DNA of 64,000 bases from Buchnera aphidicola (Artemisaphis artemisicola) (GCF_005082365.1 NZ_CP034900.1:310001-374000), one strand, 5' to 3'; numbered from the stretch's first letter, positions 50,746 through 61,533 are shown. Notes: a model not told the origin generated them from the sequence alone. Made by a program: numbers and translations.

Positions 50746-50830
50746 GGAGAGGTGGCCGAGTGGTTTAAGGCAGCGGTCTTGAAAACCGCCGACGAGTAAT
50801 CGTCCGAGAGTTCGAATCTCTCTCTCTCCG
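50746..50830 (+). tRNA. serT: tRNA-Ser (anticodon UGA)
   Basis: An 85-base class II tRNA with acceptor arms GGAGAGG and TCTCTCC, discriminator G, anticodon TGA in GTCTTGAAAACC, a long variable arm (CGACGAGTAATCGTC) and T arm GAGAG/CTCTC. It resembles E. coli serT. CCA is not encoded. The base discriminator G fits recognition by SerS, encoded at 32714. Confidence 0.98.
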
Positions 50831-50922
50831 AAAACTAAAAAATTAAAATATACATAAAAATTCAATCATTAAATCTTCCTTATGTAAAAAAATTAGTAAC
50901 ATAGTTAATATTACAAAAAATT

Positions 50923-51966
50923 TTACTGAATATCAGATAAAACTTCAATTTCTACACGACGATCTGGAGCCAAACAACTAATTAATAGAGATCGATTTTC
51001 TATATCTTTACATACTTGATTAGTTAATGGATAAGAATCTCCCATACCTTGAACAGTGATATTTTCTCGAGAAAAACCACGAGATGCTAAATAATTTTTA
51101 ATACTATAAGCTCGATCTTCAGATAGTTTTTGATTGTATTCTTTATTGCCTATCTTATCTGCATGTCCTAAAAGAATAATAGAAACGTTTTTCAATTTCA
51201 TTTTCTTAATATCAGCATCTAATTGATCAAGTTTATCATAAGAATTTGGTTTTAATTCTGAACTATTAAAAGAAAAATTAATATTTTCATTTAGAATGCT
51301 ATACTTAGTATTGGATTCTTCAGAATCATAAGTTGCAAAAGCATCATCTAAATAAGGTTTTCCAAATTTCCACCCAAAAGACAGAACAGCATCTCCTAAA
51401 GAAGGCTTAATAGATGAATCAATCATATTTTTAATGCTATTATTCCAAGTATAGTCTAATCTAGTAATAAATTTTTCATTAAAAATATATTCAGCACCCA
51501 AAGAAAAGCTAGGTAATAATGGGCTTTCTTTGTTAAAAATGTTTTTTAAATCATTTTTAGAAACAAGTTTTTCCCAAGATAATATTCCACCTAACTTTGT
51601 ATAAAGATGAAAATCATCTGTTATTGGATATGATAATTTTGTTACTAATTGCAAATTATTATGCTGTTCTTCTTTGCTATCTTTTTGGAACATTAAATGA
51701 GGAGAAAAACCATTAGTATAATTTTCTATTTCTAGACTAAAATAAGGATTGAATTCATATCCTAAAAATAACCCTAAAATTGGTGCGCTAAATTTTTCTT
51801 GTAAATTATCATTTTGAGTTTTTTTATTATTAGTGATATGTTTTAAAGGATCAAATTGAGACCATCCCATTTTTGTACCTAGATACCATCCATTTTTCTC
51901 TTCAGCTTGCACAGACGCAACTAAACTTGCTAATAAAAAAGCGATAGCAAGAGCTCGTTTTTTCAT
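50923..51966 (-). CDS. ompA: outer membrane protein A
   Basis: Outer-membrane beta-barrel with a periplasmic peptidoglycan-binding domain. I start at 51966 ([10 protein letters not shown]), giving 347 residues (E. coli 346); the second possible ATG at 51978 lacks a ribosome-binding site. A signal peptide ends at about VQA (residue 21). The barrel spans about 22-205 ([33 protein letters not shown]). The OmpA C-domain spans about 225-345, with [22 protein letters not shown] and the end [12 protein letters not shown]. The barrel loops are lysine and asparagine rich and diverged. Confidence 0.97.
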   Translation of the reverse strand: MKKRALAIAFLLASLVASVQAEEKNGWYLGTKMGWSQFDPLKHITNNKKTQNDNLQEKFSAPILGLFLGYEFNPYFSLEIENYTNGFSPHLMFQKDSKEEQHNNLQLVTKLSYPITDDFHLYTKLGGILSWEKLVSKNDLKNIFNKESPLLPSFSLGAEYIFNEKFITRLDYTWNNSIKNMIDSSIKPSLGDAVLSFGWKFGKPYLDDAFATYDSEESNTKYSILNENINFSFNSSELKPNSYDKLDQLDADIKKMKLKNVSIILLGHADKIGNKEYNQKLSEDRAYSIKNYLASRGFSRENITVQGMGDSYPLTNQVCKDIENRSLLISCLAPDRRVEIEVLSDIQ

Positions 51967-51972
51967 TTGAAA

Positions 51973-51976
51973 CCCC
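51973..51976 (-). promoter_or_regulatory. ribosome-binding site deciding the ompA start
   Basis: The minus strand reads GGGG here, six bases before the ATG at 51966. The alternative ATG at 51978 overlaps this site and has none of its own. Confidence 0.75.
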
Positions 51977-52010
51977 ATGATTTTAGATGAATGATAAATT
52001 ATATAAAAAA

Positions 52011-52038
52011 ATTATATTATACATATAATATAATTCAA
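52011..52038 (-). promoter_or_regulatory. candidate ompA promoter
   Basis: The minus strand has TTGAAT (52038-52033), a 16-base spacer and TATAAT (52016-52011). The -10 box lies about 45 bases before the ompA start codon. The region is so AT-rich that chance matches are expected, so this is a moderate guess. Confidence 0.4.
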
Positions 52039-52151
52039 AAAATAACTAATTAACTTTAAATGTTGTTTATGTAAAAATATTATATAATAAATATTATACT
52101 AATCATATAACAATGATTATAAAACATTTATATATCTTTGATATAATATTA

Positions 52152-53693
52152 TTATGCACGATAATTTTTATAAGAAAAATTTAATACATGTATTCCTAAA
52201 AAATGCAACATAAATAAATATCCAATTCCGGATATAAATAAAACAAAAAATAAACGAAGTATTTTATAAAAAAAAGATCCTATATTCCAAAAAGGCATAA
52301 AATATAGTATACAAAATAAAATTAACATCATAAATAATGTTGATAAAATAATATTTATAATAAAAATTAACTTTTTATATTGAAAATATATAACTTTTTT
52401 TTGATTTAACTTTCGATAAAGTAGTAAAAAATTTATCCAACTAGATATACTAATAGATAAAGCAAGACCAGTATGTTTAAAATAAAATATTAAAAATGGA
52501 TTCATCAGTTGAGTTAAAAAAATTGTAAACAATGAAATTTTCATAGGAATATAAATTTCTTCAGAAGCATAAAAAGCAGTAGCCAAAATTTTTACTAAAA
52601 TAAATGAAATTAAACCTAAAGCATATATTTCTAATGTTTTTTCTGTCATTAAAACATCTAAATCCGTAAATTTTCCATATTGAAAAAGAACTATAATAAT
52701 CGGTTTTGCAAGAAAAAAAAACAAAAAAGAAAGTGGCAAAGATATTATTAAACTAATACTCAAGGACCAATGAATTAATTTTTTATATTCTGATTTTGCA
52801 TCCGTTTTATAACTTTTTGCAAGAGATGTAAATAAAATAGTACTTAATGAAGAACCCAATATTCCTACTGGAAATTCTATTAATCGATCAGCATAATAAA
52901 TCCAAGATATCGATCCTGCGTTTAATAAAGAACTGAAAATAGTATTAATTATTAATGAAATTTGATTTGCAGAAATTCCTAAAATACTAAGACCCATTTT
53001 TTTTAGAATTCTTAACAAACCAATATTCTTCCATTTTATATTTGGTATTACTAGCATATGTATTTTATATAAATATGGCAATTGATAAACTAACTGTATT
53101 ATACCACCTATGATGACTGCCCATGCTAATGCAATAATAGAAGGATAAAAAAAAGAGCTAAAAAATAAAGAAAAAACAATAATACTAATATTTAAAAATA
53201 TTGGCGATAAAGCTGGAATAAAAAAATAATTCCAACTATTTAAAATTAATGAAAATAATGAAGATAAAGAAATTAATAAAATGTAAGGAAACATTATAGT
53301 TAATAAATTTATAGATAATATTAATTTTTCAGGTGTTTCTAAAAAACCTGGTGCACTAATTAAAATAAAAAAACGAGAAAAAAATATGCCTAGTATTGTT
53401 AATAGAAATAAAAAAAAGATCATAAAACCAAAAATAGAAGAAATAAAATTTTGTACATACTTTTCACTTTTATAAACTCTATATTCCATTAATATAGGAA
53501 TAAAAGCTTGAGAAAAGGAATTATCAAAAAAAATACGACGTAATAAATTAATAATTTTAAAAGCTATAAAAAAAGCATCTGTAAAAATAGAAGCTCCAAA
53601 TGTACTAGCAATTAGAATATCTCTAATAAAGCCTAAAATACGAGATATTAAAGTAATAAAACTTACTGATATTAAAGATTTCAAAGGATTCAT
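52152..53693 (-). CDS. murJ: lipid II flippase MurJ (MviN)
   Basis: Inner-membrane flippase of the MOP superfamily exporting lipid II for peptidoglycan, 513 residues (E. coli 511). Fourteen membrane segments are spread along the protein. The N-terminal SFITLISRILGFIRDILIA and the block FFDNSFSQAFIPILMEYR near 56-73 are diagnostic. Its charged residues in the cavity (for example R18, R24, R52, R53) appear to be kept. It is divergent from pyrC, as is the mviN-flgN-region order in E. coli. Confidence 0.97.
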   Translation of the reverse strand: MNPLKSLISVSFITLISRILGFIRDILIASTFGASIFTDAFFIAFKIINLLRRIFFDNSFSQAFIPILMEYRVYKSEKYVQNFISSIFGFMIFFLFLLTILGIFFSRFFILISAPGFLETPEKLILSINLLTIMFPYILLISLSSLFSLILNSWNYFFIPALSPIFLNISIIVFSLFFSSFFYPSIIALAWAVIIGGIIQLVYQLPYLYKIHMLVIPNIKWKNIGLLRILKKMGLSILGISANQISLIINTIFSSLLNAGSISWIYYADRLIEFPVGILGSSLSTILFTSLAKSYKTDAKSEYKKLIHWSLSISLIISLPLSFLFFFLAKPIIIVLFQYGKFTDLDVLMTEKTLEIYALGLISFILVKILATAFYASEEIYIPMKISLFTIFLTQLMNPFLIFYFKHTGLALSISISSWINFLLLYRKLNQKKVIYFQYKKLIFIINIILSTLFMMLILFCILYFMPFWNIGSFFYKILRLFFVLFISGIGYLFMLHFLGIHVLNFSYKNYRA

Positions 53694-53841
53694 TCTAAAT
53701 CAATCCATACTATATAAAAAGACTTATTAATAATTTTAATAAGATATACATGTTATATGTTAAAAATTTAATAAAATTTTTTTAAGCTACATTTATATCT
53801 TTTTAATAATTATTACTAAACTAACTAAAAAATAAAAAAAT

Positions 53842-54891
53842 ATGTCTAAATTTATAAAAAAAATAACTATTATAAAACCTGATGACTGGCATGTTCATTT
53901 AAGAGATGAAAAAATTTTAAAAAAAGTTATTCATTATACTGGAAAATTTTACCAAAGAGCCTTGATCATGCCAAATCTTGATAATCCTATTACAAATTGC
54001 TTAAAAAGTATTCATTATAAAAAGAGAATATTAAATTCAATGAAATTGAAATATAAATTTCAACCATTAATGACTTGTTATTTAACTAGATTTACAAAAT
54101 CTAAAGAATTAAGAAATGGTTTTTTAAAAAAAATATTTATAGCAGCTAAATTATATCCTAATGATTCCACTACCAATTCTCGAACAGGAATAAAAAACAT
54201 CAATTGTATTACTTCTGTTCTAGAGTGTATGGAAAAAATAGGGATGCCATTGTTAGTTCATGGTGAAGAGATTAATAAGAACATTGATATCTATGATAGA
54301 GAATTAAAATTTATAGAAAATACTTTAGAACCTTTAAGAAAAAAATTTCCGAAATTAAAAATCGTACTAGAACATATTACAACTAAAGATTCTGTAGAAT
54401 ATGTGAAAAAGAGTAATCCTAAATATTTATCTGCTACTATTACGCCACATCATTTAATGCTTGATCGAAATGATATGTTTATTGGCGGAATTCAACCTCA
54501 TCTTTATTGTTTACCTATTTTAAAAAAAAATACTGATAAGGAAGCTTTAAGAGAAGTTATAGCTAGAGGAGATAAACACTTTTTCTTAGGAAGTGATACA
54601 GCTCCTCATCTATGCAAAAACAAAATTAATTTTTTTGGATCTGCTGGTATATTTAATGCCCCTTGTTCTTTGTTATGTTATATGCATGTCTTTGAAGAAA
54701 TGAATGCTTTAAAATATTTTCAATCTTTTTGTTCTGAAAATGGTCCTAAATTTTACAATCTTCCTATTAATAAAGAAACTATAACACTTATTAAAAAACC
54801 ATGTACAATTATTAAAAAAGTTAATATCGATAAAAAAAATATAATTATTCCTTTTTTATCAGGTCAAAATTTAAATTGGTCTCTTGAATAA
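53842..54891 (+). CDS. pyrC: dihydroorotase
   Basis: Zinc enzyme of pyrimidine synthesis, class II dihydroorotase, 349 residues (E. coli 348). The metal ligands are H17 and H19 (DDWHVHLRD), the carbamylated K103 (AAKLYPNDSTTNS), H140 (LVHGE) and H178 (LEHIT), with catalytic D252 in GSDTAPH. A run of nine A near 54522-54530 stays in frame. It ends 15 bases before the convergent flgN stop. Confidence 0.99.
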   Translation: MSKFIKKITIIKPDDWHVHLRDEKILKKVIHYTGKFYQRALIMPNLDNPITNCLKSIHYKKRILNSMKLKYKFQPLMTCYLTRFTKSKELRNGFLKKIFIAAKLYPNDSTTNSRTGIKNINCITSVLECMEKIGMPLLVHGEEINKNIDIYDRELKFIENTLEPLRKKFPKLKIVLEHITTKDSVEYVKKSNPKYLSATITPHHLMLDRNDMFIGGIQPHLYCLPILKKNTDKEALREVIARGDKHFFLGSDTAPHLCKNKINFFGSAGIFNAPCSLLCYMHVFEEMNALKYFQSFCSENGPKFYNLPINKETITLIKKPCTIIKKVNIDKKNIIIPFLSGQNLNWSLE

Positions 54892-54906
54892 AAATAATAA
54901 TGTTTA

Positions 54907-55308
54907 TTAGTTTTGCAAGTTCCCTTCAGCATCATAACTAACAGATGCAGTATAATTAGGCAGTAATTCTAAAAACTTTTGATTTAAGTAAAATTTTTTA
55001 TTGATAAGGATTTTATTTCTAATATTTAATTTTTTTAATAGATAACATTTTTTTACTATTTTTGTCCAATTTTTATATAATATATAATGATTTTTATAAG
55101 GTAAAAATATGCCGTATTCTTTTTCAAATAAGATTCTATCTTCATTAAGTTTAGAATATTTTTTTAATAATACTTTTTTTTTCATAAAATCTAATATATT
55201 TTCATTGTTATTAAAGTCTGATAAATTTTTATATTCTTGATTTGTTATAGTTTCTAAAGAACATAAAATGTTTTCTATTTTTTTTAGAGTATCTATTAAA
55301 TTTTGCAT
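54907..55308 (-). CDS. flgN: flagellar export chaperone FlgN
   Basis: A 133-residue, highly charged helical protein in the position of flgN (E. coli 138). Sequence identity is low, so the call rests on position next to flgA, length and helical character. In E. coli FlgN is the export chaperone for FlgK and FlgL; flgK is at the end of this window. In E. coli flgM separates flgA and flgN; here only 78 bases do, so the anti-sigma factor is absent. Confidence 0.85.
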   Translation of the reverse strand: MQNLIDTLKKIENILCSLETITNQEYKNLSDFNNNENILDFMKKKVLLKKYSKLNEDRILFEKEYGIFLPYKNHYILYKNWTKIVKKCYLLKKLNIRNKILINKKFYLNQKFLELLPNYTASVSYDAEGNLQN

Positions 55309-55386
55309 TATTTTTTTATATAAAATTTATTTATAAAATATTATTTTTACATAAAATGTATTATGATATCAACAAAAATTTATTGC

Positions 55387-56046
55387 TCATAAAAAAACTA
55401 TTACTTCTCCACTTTTATTGATAGTTCCAGTAATAATTTTTCCAGTTTTTGTTTTAATGCGTATTGTGTCATTTTCAGATCCGTTACTTAATGATTTTGC
55501 TTTAGAAAAAATAGTAAAATTATTACTATGGATAATAACAGTTACTTGTTGATGAATTTTCACTATCCAAAATGGACGCGTTATTAAAGATGTTATTACT
55601 TGAAAAGGCAAAATATCACGTAAATTAACTCTATTTATTACATCTTGTTTTCTTCGATAAGTATAACTAGGTAATAAATCTATGCGTCCTATTAAAACTT
55701 TTAAATCTGATTCTTTTATTTTAGTTCCACGAGGAATATTTCTATTAGCTACAATATATTCTCCTTTAGCATGAATTTCTATTTTTAGATAATAATGTTT
55801 TTTAATGCAAGTTAATAGTACATCTTTTAAACCTATATAATTAATATTATTTAAAATAGAAAAAACAGGTTTTTCACAATATATATTTTTTTTTAATGGA
55901 GTCCGTATTATTATACTTATAATATCTTTTTTAAAAGGATATTCTTTTTTTAAAAAATTATTTAATTGATTAGTTAACGTAATAGCATTAACGTGAAATG
56001 TTAAAAAAAGTAGAAAAAAATAAATTATTATTTTCAATACAATCAT
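55387..56046 (-). CDS. flgA: flagellar basal body P-ring assembly protein FlgA
   Basis: Periplasmic chaperone for the FlgI P ring, 219 residues, the E. coli length. A signal peptide spans about 1-21 (hydrophobic, ending HVNA). The SAF domain is recognisable as NRNIPRGTKIKESDLKVLIGRID near 103-125, followed by LRDILPFQVITSLITRPFWIVKIHQQVTVI. It is divergent from flgB across 196 bases, as in E. coli. Confidence 0.95.
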   Translation of the reverse strand: MIVLKIIIYFFLLFLTFHVNAITLTNQLNNFLKKEYPFKKDIISIIIRTPLKKNIYCEKPVFSILNNINYIGLKDVLLTCIKKHYYLKIEIHAKGEYIVANRNIPRGTKIKESDLKVLIGRIDLLPSYTYRRKQDVINRVNLRDILPFQVITSLITRPFWIVKIHQQVTVIIHSNNFTIFSKAKSLSNGSENDTIRIKTKTGKIITGTINKSGEVIVFL

Positions 56047-56242
56047 TCTATTCCTTTTATATTAATTAAAACTGTTAATTAAAACTGAAACGTATAAACA
56101 GAAAATAATTTCTTAAAATCATTTTCTTGATAAAAAATATTCAATAAAAGTATAATAAAAAAATTATAAAAAAATAAATTTTCTAAAAAATAAAGTAAAA
56201 TATAATTTTTTCAATAAAATATTCCATTTACAAGGATTAAAA

Positions 56243-56641
56243 ATGTTCGATAAAATAAATAAAATTTTTGATTTTAGTCAAAATAAATTAAATCTTTATG
56301 CAAAAAGACAAGAAATTCTATCTTCTAACATTGCTAATGCTGATACTCCAGGATATAAAGCAAGAGATGTTGATTTTAAAAATGAATTCAACAAAATATT
56401 AAATCAAAAAGACAATAGCATTCCTTTGAAGAAAACATCTTTTAAACATTTAAATGGAAAAAATAATTTTATTTTAATAAAAACGATACCAATTGACAAA
56501 AATCAAATTAAATTAGATGGGAATACTGTGAATATGGATAGAGAAAGAATTGCATTTATGGATAATAGTTTAAAATATCAATCAATTTTAGTATATATGA
56601 AAAATGAAATTAAAAATATCATGCGTATTTTAAAAGGATAA
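56243..56641 (+). CDS. flgB: flagellar proximal rod protein FlgB
   Basis: Rod subunit next to the MS ring, 132 residues (E. coli 138). The flagellar rod motif [19 protein letters not shown] is at about 28-46 and the C-terminal helix is present. An AAGGATTAAA ribosome-binding site precedes the ATG. First gene of the flgB-K run on the plus strand. Confidence 0.97.
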   Translation: MFDKINKIFDFSQNKLNLYAKRQEILSSNIANADTPGYKARDVDFKNEFNKILNQKDNSIPLKKTSFKHLNGKNNFILIKTIPIDKNQIKLDGNTVNMDRERIAFMDNSLKYQSILVYMKNEIKNIMRILKG

Positions 56642-56649
56642 TATCAATC

Positions 56650-57063
56650 ATGTCTCTTCTAAATATATTTAATATTGCTGGCTCAGCAATGAATGCACAG
56701 TCACAAAAAATCAATACAAGTGCTAGTAATTTAGCTAATATAGATAGTATTATATATAAAAATGGAAAATTTTATCCGTATATTGCAAAACAAGTAATTT
56801 TAGAATTTGATGCTTTAAATAAAAATTCTAAAATAGGTGGAGTAAAAGTTTCTAAAATAGTTGATGATCCAAGTCCTATGCATTTAATTTATGATCCACA
56901 TCATCCTATGGCTGATAATAAAGGTTATATTTTAAAGTCTAATGTTAATCCTATTACAGAAATGGTAAGTAATATTTCAGCTTCAAGAAATTATCAAGCA
57001 AACATAGAAGTTTTAAAAACAGCTAAATCTATAATACTTAAAACTCTAACAATTGACGAATAA
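56650..57063 (+). CDS. flgC: flagellar proximal rod protein FlgC
   Basis: Rod subunit of 137 residues (E. coli 134). The N-terminal motif SASNLANIDS and the C-terminal MVSNISASRNYQANIEVLKTAKS block (about 108-130) are typical of axial flagellar proteins. It follows flgB by eight bases, consistent with one transcript. Confidence 0.98.
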   Translation: MSLLNIFNIAGSAMNAQSQKINTSASNLANIDSIIYKNGKFYPYIAKQVILEFDALNKNSKIGGVKVSKIVDDPSPMHLIYDPHHPMADNKGYILKSNVNPITEMVSNISASRNYQANIEVLKTAKSIILKTLTIDE

Positions 57064-57080
57064 ATAATAATGGAGTAAAT

Positions 57081-57755
57081 ATGACTACTATTAACGTTAA
57101 TTCTCCTATAGAGAATACATTTATTAAAAAAAATAATAATATACAAAATGAATTAAATCCATTAGATTTACAAAAAAATTTTTTAACTTTATTAATTGCG
57201 CAAATTAAAAATCAAGATCCTACAGATCCTATTAAAAACACTGAATTAACATCACAATTAGCGCAAATTAATACAGCAAGTGGAATTGAAAAATTAAATA
57301 ATACTGTAGGAAATTTTTCTAGTCAAATTAACAATAATAAAAATATTCAAGTTTCTTCATTAATTGGACATCATGTAATGATACCTAATAATGAATTAGT
57401 TCATACTGAAAATACTAAAACAAAATTTGGAATAGAATTAATTGGCAAAGCCTCTTTAGTAGAAGTGCAAATTATAGATAAGAATAATCAAATTTTACAT
57501 AAAAAAATAATAAAAAATGTAAAACCTGGTATATATAGTTTTATATGGGATGGAAAAGATTTAAATAATAAAAATGTCATAACTGGAAAATATACTATTT
57601 TAGTAACAGCGAAAAATAAAGAACAAAATGTTCCTGTACAAAGTTTAAGTACGGCTTTAGTTAATAGTATTATCACTTCTTCTAATGATCCTATTATCGA
57701 TCTAGGAGCATCAGGTAATACAAAACTTTCAGAAATTCGTGAAATTTTTAAATAA
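57081..57755 (+). CDS. flgD: flagellar hook assembly scaffold FlgD
   Basis: Hook-cap protein needed for hook assembly, 224 residues (E. coli 231). The N-terminal LLIAQIKNQDPTDPIKNTELTSQLAQ block (about 36-61) is diagnostic; the C-terminal Ig/FLG-like part includes FIWDGKDLNNKNVITGKYTI near 153. TGGAG precedes the ATG. flgE follows. Confidence 0.97.
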   Translation: MTTINVNSPIENTFIKKNNNIQNELNPLDLQKNFLTLLIAQIKNQDPTDPIKNTELTSQLAQINTASGIEKLNNTVGNFSSQINNNKNIQVSSLIGHHVMIPNNELVHTENTKTKFGIELIGKASLVEVQIIDKNNQILHKKIIKNVKPGIYSFIWDGKDLNNKNVITGKYTILVTAKNKEQNVPVQSLSTALVNSIITSSNDPIIDLGASGNTKLSEIREIFK

Positions 57756-57792
57756 AAATTTTTAAATCTAATAACTTTAAAGGATAAAATAT

Positions 57793-59004
57793 ATGTCTAT
57801 TATGGGGGCTATAAGTGGTTTACTTGCGAGTAATGAACATATGGATACTATATCTAACAACATAGCAAATGCATCTACTATAGGATATAAATCTAGTAAA
57901 CCAGTATTTTTTGATATGTTCTCTTGCTCTCGTGAATCTAATAGTATAAATGGAAATGGTGTTGGTGTCTCTAATATTATACAAAATTTTAACAATGGAA
58001 TGTTAGTTGAAACTGGTAGAGATTTAGACTTAGGAATCGTACAAGATGGGTTTTTTCGTATTGTAGATGCCAAAGGCAATGTACATTATACTAGAAATGG
58101 CCAATTTTCACTTGATAAAAATAAAAATATTATTACTATGGAAGGAATGTATCTTACTGGAAAAAATAAATCTTACCCTCAAAATACATCAAATAATTCA
58201 TATGGTTTAGAAACTCTTAATTTAAGACACGGTAATATATTGCAAGAAAAAGCTACTTCTTCAATTACATTAACAGCAGTTTTAAATAGCAATACTAATT
58301 CTATTAATGATAAAATTGATATATCTGATAAAAACATGCCTCAACCAGAAGACTACAGAACTTATATTAACATATATAATAAAAATGGCGAAAAAGAACA
58401 AATAAATATTTCTTTTTATAAAATAAAGAAAAATACATGGAAAGTAGATGTTGAATCTAATGAAAATAGCATTAATGATAGTTTTCAAATAGAATTTAAT
58501 TCTAATGGAGAATTAATTTCTGATGCAAATTTAAAAATTAAACCCAAAAATGCAAAATATGAAGATATTACTCTTAATTTAAGCAATACCATAGAACAAG
58601 AAAATTCTGAAAATGGTAATGAAAAATTTTCTCAAGATGGATATCCAAAAGGTTATCTAAAAACATTTGAAATCTCTCAAGATGGTGAAATTGTTGGAAT
58701 ATATTCTAATAAACAAGTTCAAGTAATCGGACAAATATTACTATCAAAATTTATCAATCCTGAAAAATTACGACCTGAAAGCGGTAATGCATGGTCTGCT
58801 ACTGAAAAATCAGGAACAGAAATTATAGGAATACCAGGTGATACTGGTTTTGGTTTTTTAAGTAAAAAAACTTTAGAAACATCAAATGTTGATTTAAATA
58901 AAGAATTAATAAATATGATTGTAGCTCAGCGTAACTATCAATCAAATGCTCAATCTTTTAAAATAGAAGATAAAATAATTAGCACAATAATTAATTTAAT
59001 ATAA
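57793..59004 (+). CDS. flgE: flagellar hook protein FlgE
   Basis: Hook subunit, 403 residues (E. coli 402). The N-terminal axial motif [21 protein letters not shown] (about 21) and the C-terminal [16 protein letters not shown] block (about 376-391) are intact; the central surface domain is divergent. An AAGGATAAA site precedes the ATG. In Buchnera hook-basal bodies are made without filament genes. Confidence 0.98.
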   Translation: MSIMGAISGLLASNEHMDTISNNIANASTIGYKSSKPVFFDMFSCSRESNSINGNGVGVSNIIQNFNNGMLVETGRDLDLGIVQDGFFRIVDAKGNVHYTRNGQFSLDKNKNIITMEGMYLTGKNKSYPQNTSNNSYGLETLNLRHGNILQEKATSSITLTAVLNSNTNSINDKIDISDKNMPQPEDYRTYINIYNKNGEKEQINISFYKIKKNTWKVDVESNENSINDSFQIEFNSNGELISDANLKIKPKNAKYEDITLNLSNTIEQENSENGNEKFSQDGYPKGYLKTFEISQDGEIVGIYSNKQVQVIGQILLSKFINPEKLRPESGNAWSATEKSGTEIIGIPGDTGFGFLSKKTLETSNVDLNKELINMIVAQRNYQSNAQSFKIEDKIISTIINLI

Positions 59005-59022
59005 ATAGGATAAAATAATACA

Positions 59023-59763
59023 ATGGAGAATTCGATATATAATTCAATGATTGCGGCTAATCAATTGTTAGAAAAACAAACTGTCATTTCTAATAATTTA
59101 GCGAATATTTCAACAACTGGTTTTAAAGAAAAGTTTAATTTTACACTTAAAAACCAATATATGGAAAATTTTTATAATAAAGATAATAAGATTACAAAAG
59201 AATATTACAACTTTTTTCCAGGAATATTAAACTATACTAAAAGAGATTTGGATTTATTTATAAAAGATAATGGATGGTTAGCAGTTAAAGATAAAAATGG
59301 TAATGAAGCATATACAAAGAATGGTCATTTAAAAATAAATTCAAAGAGAATGCTAACAATACAAAATAATGAAGTACTAGGAAATAAATGTATTATTAGA
59401 ATACCTAGAAATGTCATATTAAAAATTTTATCTAATGGAATTATTACTGCAATAGAAAAAAAGAAAAACAGTTTTTCTGAAACTAAAATAGGTAGTTTAA
59501 AATTAGTACATCTTCCTTTACAAGATCTCATACAAAAAGAAAATGGATTGTTTTATCTTAAAAAAAATAGTCTACTTAATAAGAATATAAATCATAATAA
59601 TAAAATAACTGTGCAATCTGGTGCATTAGAAGAAAGTAACGTCAATCCTTCTAAAAATATGATAGAGATGATATCTAATGCTAGACAATTTGATATTCAA
59701 ATGAAAATAATTTCTATGTGTGAAAAAAATTCTGAATATGCAAATCAGTTATTTAATATTTAA
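59023..59763 (+). CDS. flgF: flagellar proximal rod protein FlgF
   Basis: Rod subunit, 246 residues (E. coli 251). The N-terminal motif [16 protein letters not shown] (about 24-39) and the C-terminal [24 protein letters not shown] are recognisable. The centre is more divergent than in FlgG next to it, so it evolves faster, but length and frame are intact. Confidence 0.96.
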   Translation: MENSIYNSMIAANQLLEKQTVISNNLANISTTGFKEKFNFTLKNQYMENFYNKDNKITKEYYNFFPGILNYTKRDLDLFIKDNGWLAVKDKNGNEAYTKNGHLKINSKRMLTIQNNEVLGNKCIIRIPRNVILKILSNGIITAIEKKKNSFSETKIGSLKLVHLPLQDLIQKENGLFYLKKNSLLNKNINHNNKITVQSGALEESNVNPSKNMIEMISNARQFDIQMKIISMCEKNSEYANQLFNI

Positions 59764-59786
59764 AAAATAACATAGGATAAAAAATT

Positions 59787-60569
59787 ATGATTCCTTCTTT
59801 ATGGATTTCTAAAACAGGTCTTGATGCTCAACAAATTAATATGAATATTATTTCTAATAATTTAGCAAATGTTAGTACAAATGGTTTTAAACGTTCTCGA
59901 GCAGTTTTTGAAGATTTAATGTATCAAACAATACGTCAAGCAGGAACTAATTCATCTATTGATACAACTTTACCGTCAGGATTACAGTTAGGAACTGGAG
60001 TAAGACCAGTAGCTACTGAACGTATTTATAGTCAAGGAAATCTTTCAAAAACAGATTCTTCAAAAGACGTAGCTATTAATGGTCAAGGATTTTTTCAAGT
60101 GCAATTGCCAGATGGTAATATTGCATATACACGAGATGGTTCTTTTCAATTAAATCAAAATGGTGAATTAGTAACAAATAGTGGTTTTCCTATTGTACCA
60201 GAAATAACTATTCCTCCGAATGCTACTAATATCAATATAGCAAGAGATGGAGTTGTGAGTGTTTCTATTCAAGGACAAACGCAACCTGTTTTTATAGGAC
60301 AGTTAAATTTAATTAATTTTGTTAATCATTCTGGATTAGAAAGTTTAGGAGAAAACTTATATCAAGAAACTCAAGCCTCAGGTTCTCCAATTGACACTGT
60401 TCCAGGTTTAAACGGTACAGGATTGTTGTATCAAGGATATGTTGAAACTTCTAACGTCAATGTTGCTGAAGAATTAGTAAATATGATTCAAACTCAAAGA
60501 GCATATGAAATTAATAGTAAATCCATTAGTACATCAGATCAAATGTTACAAAAGTTATCACAATTGTAG
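59787..60569 (+). CDS. flgG: flagellar distal rod protein FlgG
   Basis: Distal rod subunit, 260 residues, the same length as in E. coli and one of the best conserved flagellar proteins here. Blocks include [21 protein letters not shown] at the start, [21 protein letters not shown] near 95 and [22 protein letters not shown] near 231. An ATAGGATAAA site precedes the ATG. Confidence 0.98.
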   Translation: MIPSLWISKTGLDAQQINMNIISNNLANVSTNGFKRSRAVFEDLMYQTIRQAGTNSSIDTTLPSGLQLGTGVRPVATERIYSQGNLSKTDSSKDVAINGQGFFQVQLPDGNIAYTRDGSFQLNQNGELVTNSGFPIVPEITIPPNATNINIARDGVVSVSIQGQTQPVFIGQLNLINFVNHSGLESLGENLYQETQASGSPIDTVPGLNGTGLLYQGYVETSNVNVAEELVNMIQTQRAYEINSKSISTSDQMLQKLSQL

Positions 60570-60648
60570 TTTAATTTTATTAATATGTTTTTTAAAAATA
60601 TACAAAAATATTAATATATAAAATTTTTATTATTAAAGGTGATTTTTT

Positions 60649-61365
60649 GTGATAAAGTTTTTTATTTTTAAAACTAAATACTATTTAGCTGCTATTTTTT
60701 TATTATTACTGCAGAGCTGTTCTAATGTTGAGTATACACCTATAGTTTCAGGTATTACCACTGCTACAGCTCCTAATATTTTACCCAAAGCAATGAATAG
60801 TTCTTTATTTCAAGAAAAAATAGCATCAAACTATGGCTATGAAGCATTATTTGAAGATCATCGTCCACATAATGTTGGAGATATAGTAACTGTTGTATTA
60901 CAAGAGAATATAAGTGCTAGTAATAGCTCTTCTTCCAATGCCAGTCGAGATGGAAGCACTAATTTAGGAATAACAATAGCTCCTGGTCAATTAAATCCTA
61001 TGCTAGATGTTGAATCAAAAAATAATATAACTGGATTGAATAGCATAGGAAAAAATAATTTTTCTGGAAAGGGCAGTAATTCAGCAAAAAATAAATTTAC
61101 TGGACTAATTACCGTTACTGTTCAAGAAGTGCTTCCTAATAATAATTTAAAAGTAATTGGAGAAAAACAAGTTGCTATTAATGAAGGAATAGAATTTATT
61201 CGATTTTCAGGTGTAATTAACCCTAATAACATTAATAAAAATAACTTAATTTCATCAACCCAAATTGCTGATGCACGTATTGAATATTTTAGTCATGGAC
61301 GTATGAATGATGTTCAAAAAATGGGATGGTTGCAAAGATTTTTAATGAAGATTTCTCCTATATAA
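60649..61365 (+). CDS. flgH: flagellar L-ring lipoprotein FlgH
   Basis: Outer-membrane L-ring subunit, 238 residues (E. coli 232). It starts with GTG behind an AAAGGTGA site. A lipoprotein signal ends at LLQSC with the lipidated C24. Conserved blocks are [26 protein letters not shown] (split around residue 55-80), the serine-rich [14 protein letters not shown], and the end [12 protein letters not shown]. As a lipoprotein it is a client for LolCDE. A hairpin follows before flgI. Confidence 0.97.
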   Translation: MIKFFIFKTKYYLAAIFLLLLQSCSNVEYTPIVSGITTATAPNILPKAMNSSLFQEKIASNYGYEALFEDHRPHNVGDIVTVVLQENISASNSSSSNASRDGSTNLGITIAPGQLNPMLDVESKNNITGLNSIGKNNFSGKGSNSAKNKFTGLITVTVQEVLPNNNLKVIGEKQVAINEGIEFIRFSGVINPNNINKNNLISSTQIADARIEYFSHGRMNDVQKMGWLQRFLMKISPI

Positions 61366-61400
61366 ATATATATTATAAAACAATAAATATTTTAAATTAA

Positions 61401-61434
61401 ATCTCATAGAGAACACTTTTTGTTCTTTATGAGA
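61401..61434 (+). terminator. hairpin between flgH and flgI
   Basis: ATCTCATAGAGAACA (61401-61415) pairs with TGTTCTTTATGAGAT (61421-... ending 61434) around CTTTT, with about 14 pairs and one imperfect position. It begins about 35 bases after flgH and is followed by A/T-rich sequence containing AAAAAAATTTTT. It may end or attenuate the flgB-H transcript before flgI-K. Confidence 0.65.
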
Positions 61435-61533
61435 TATTAAATATTTAAAAAAATTTTTGTATTAAAATTCATCAAAAAAAATATATCTATATATTATAAT
61501 ACTTTTAAATAAAAGAATTTATAAAGGTTTTTT

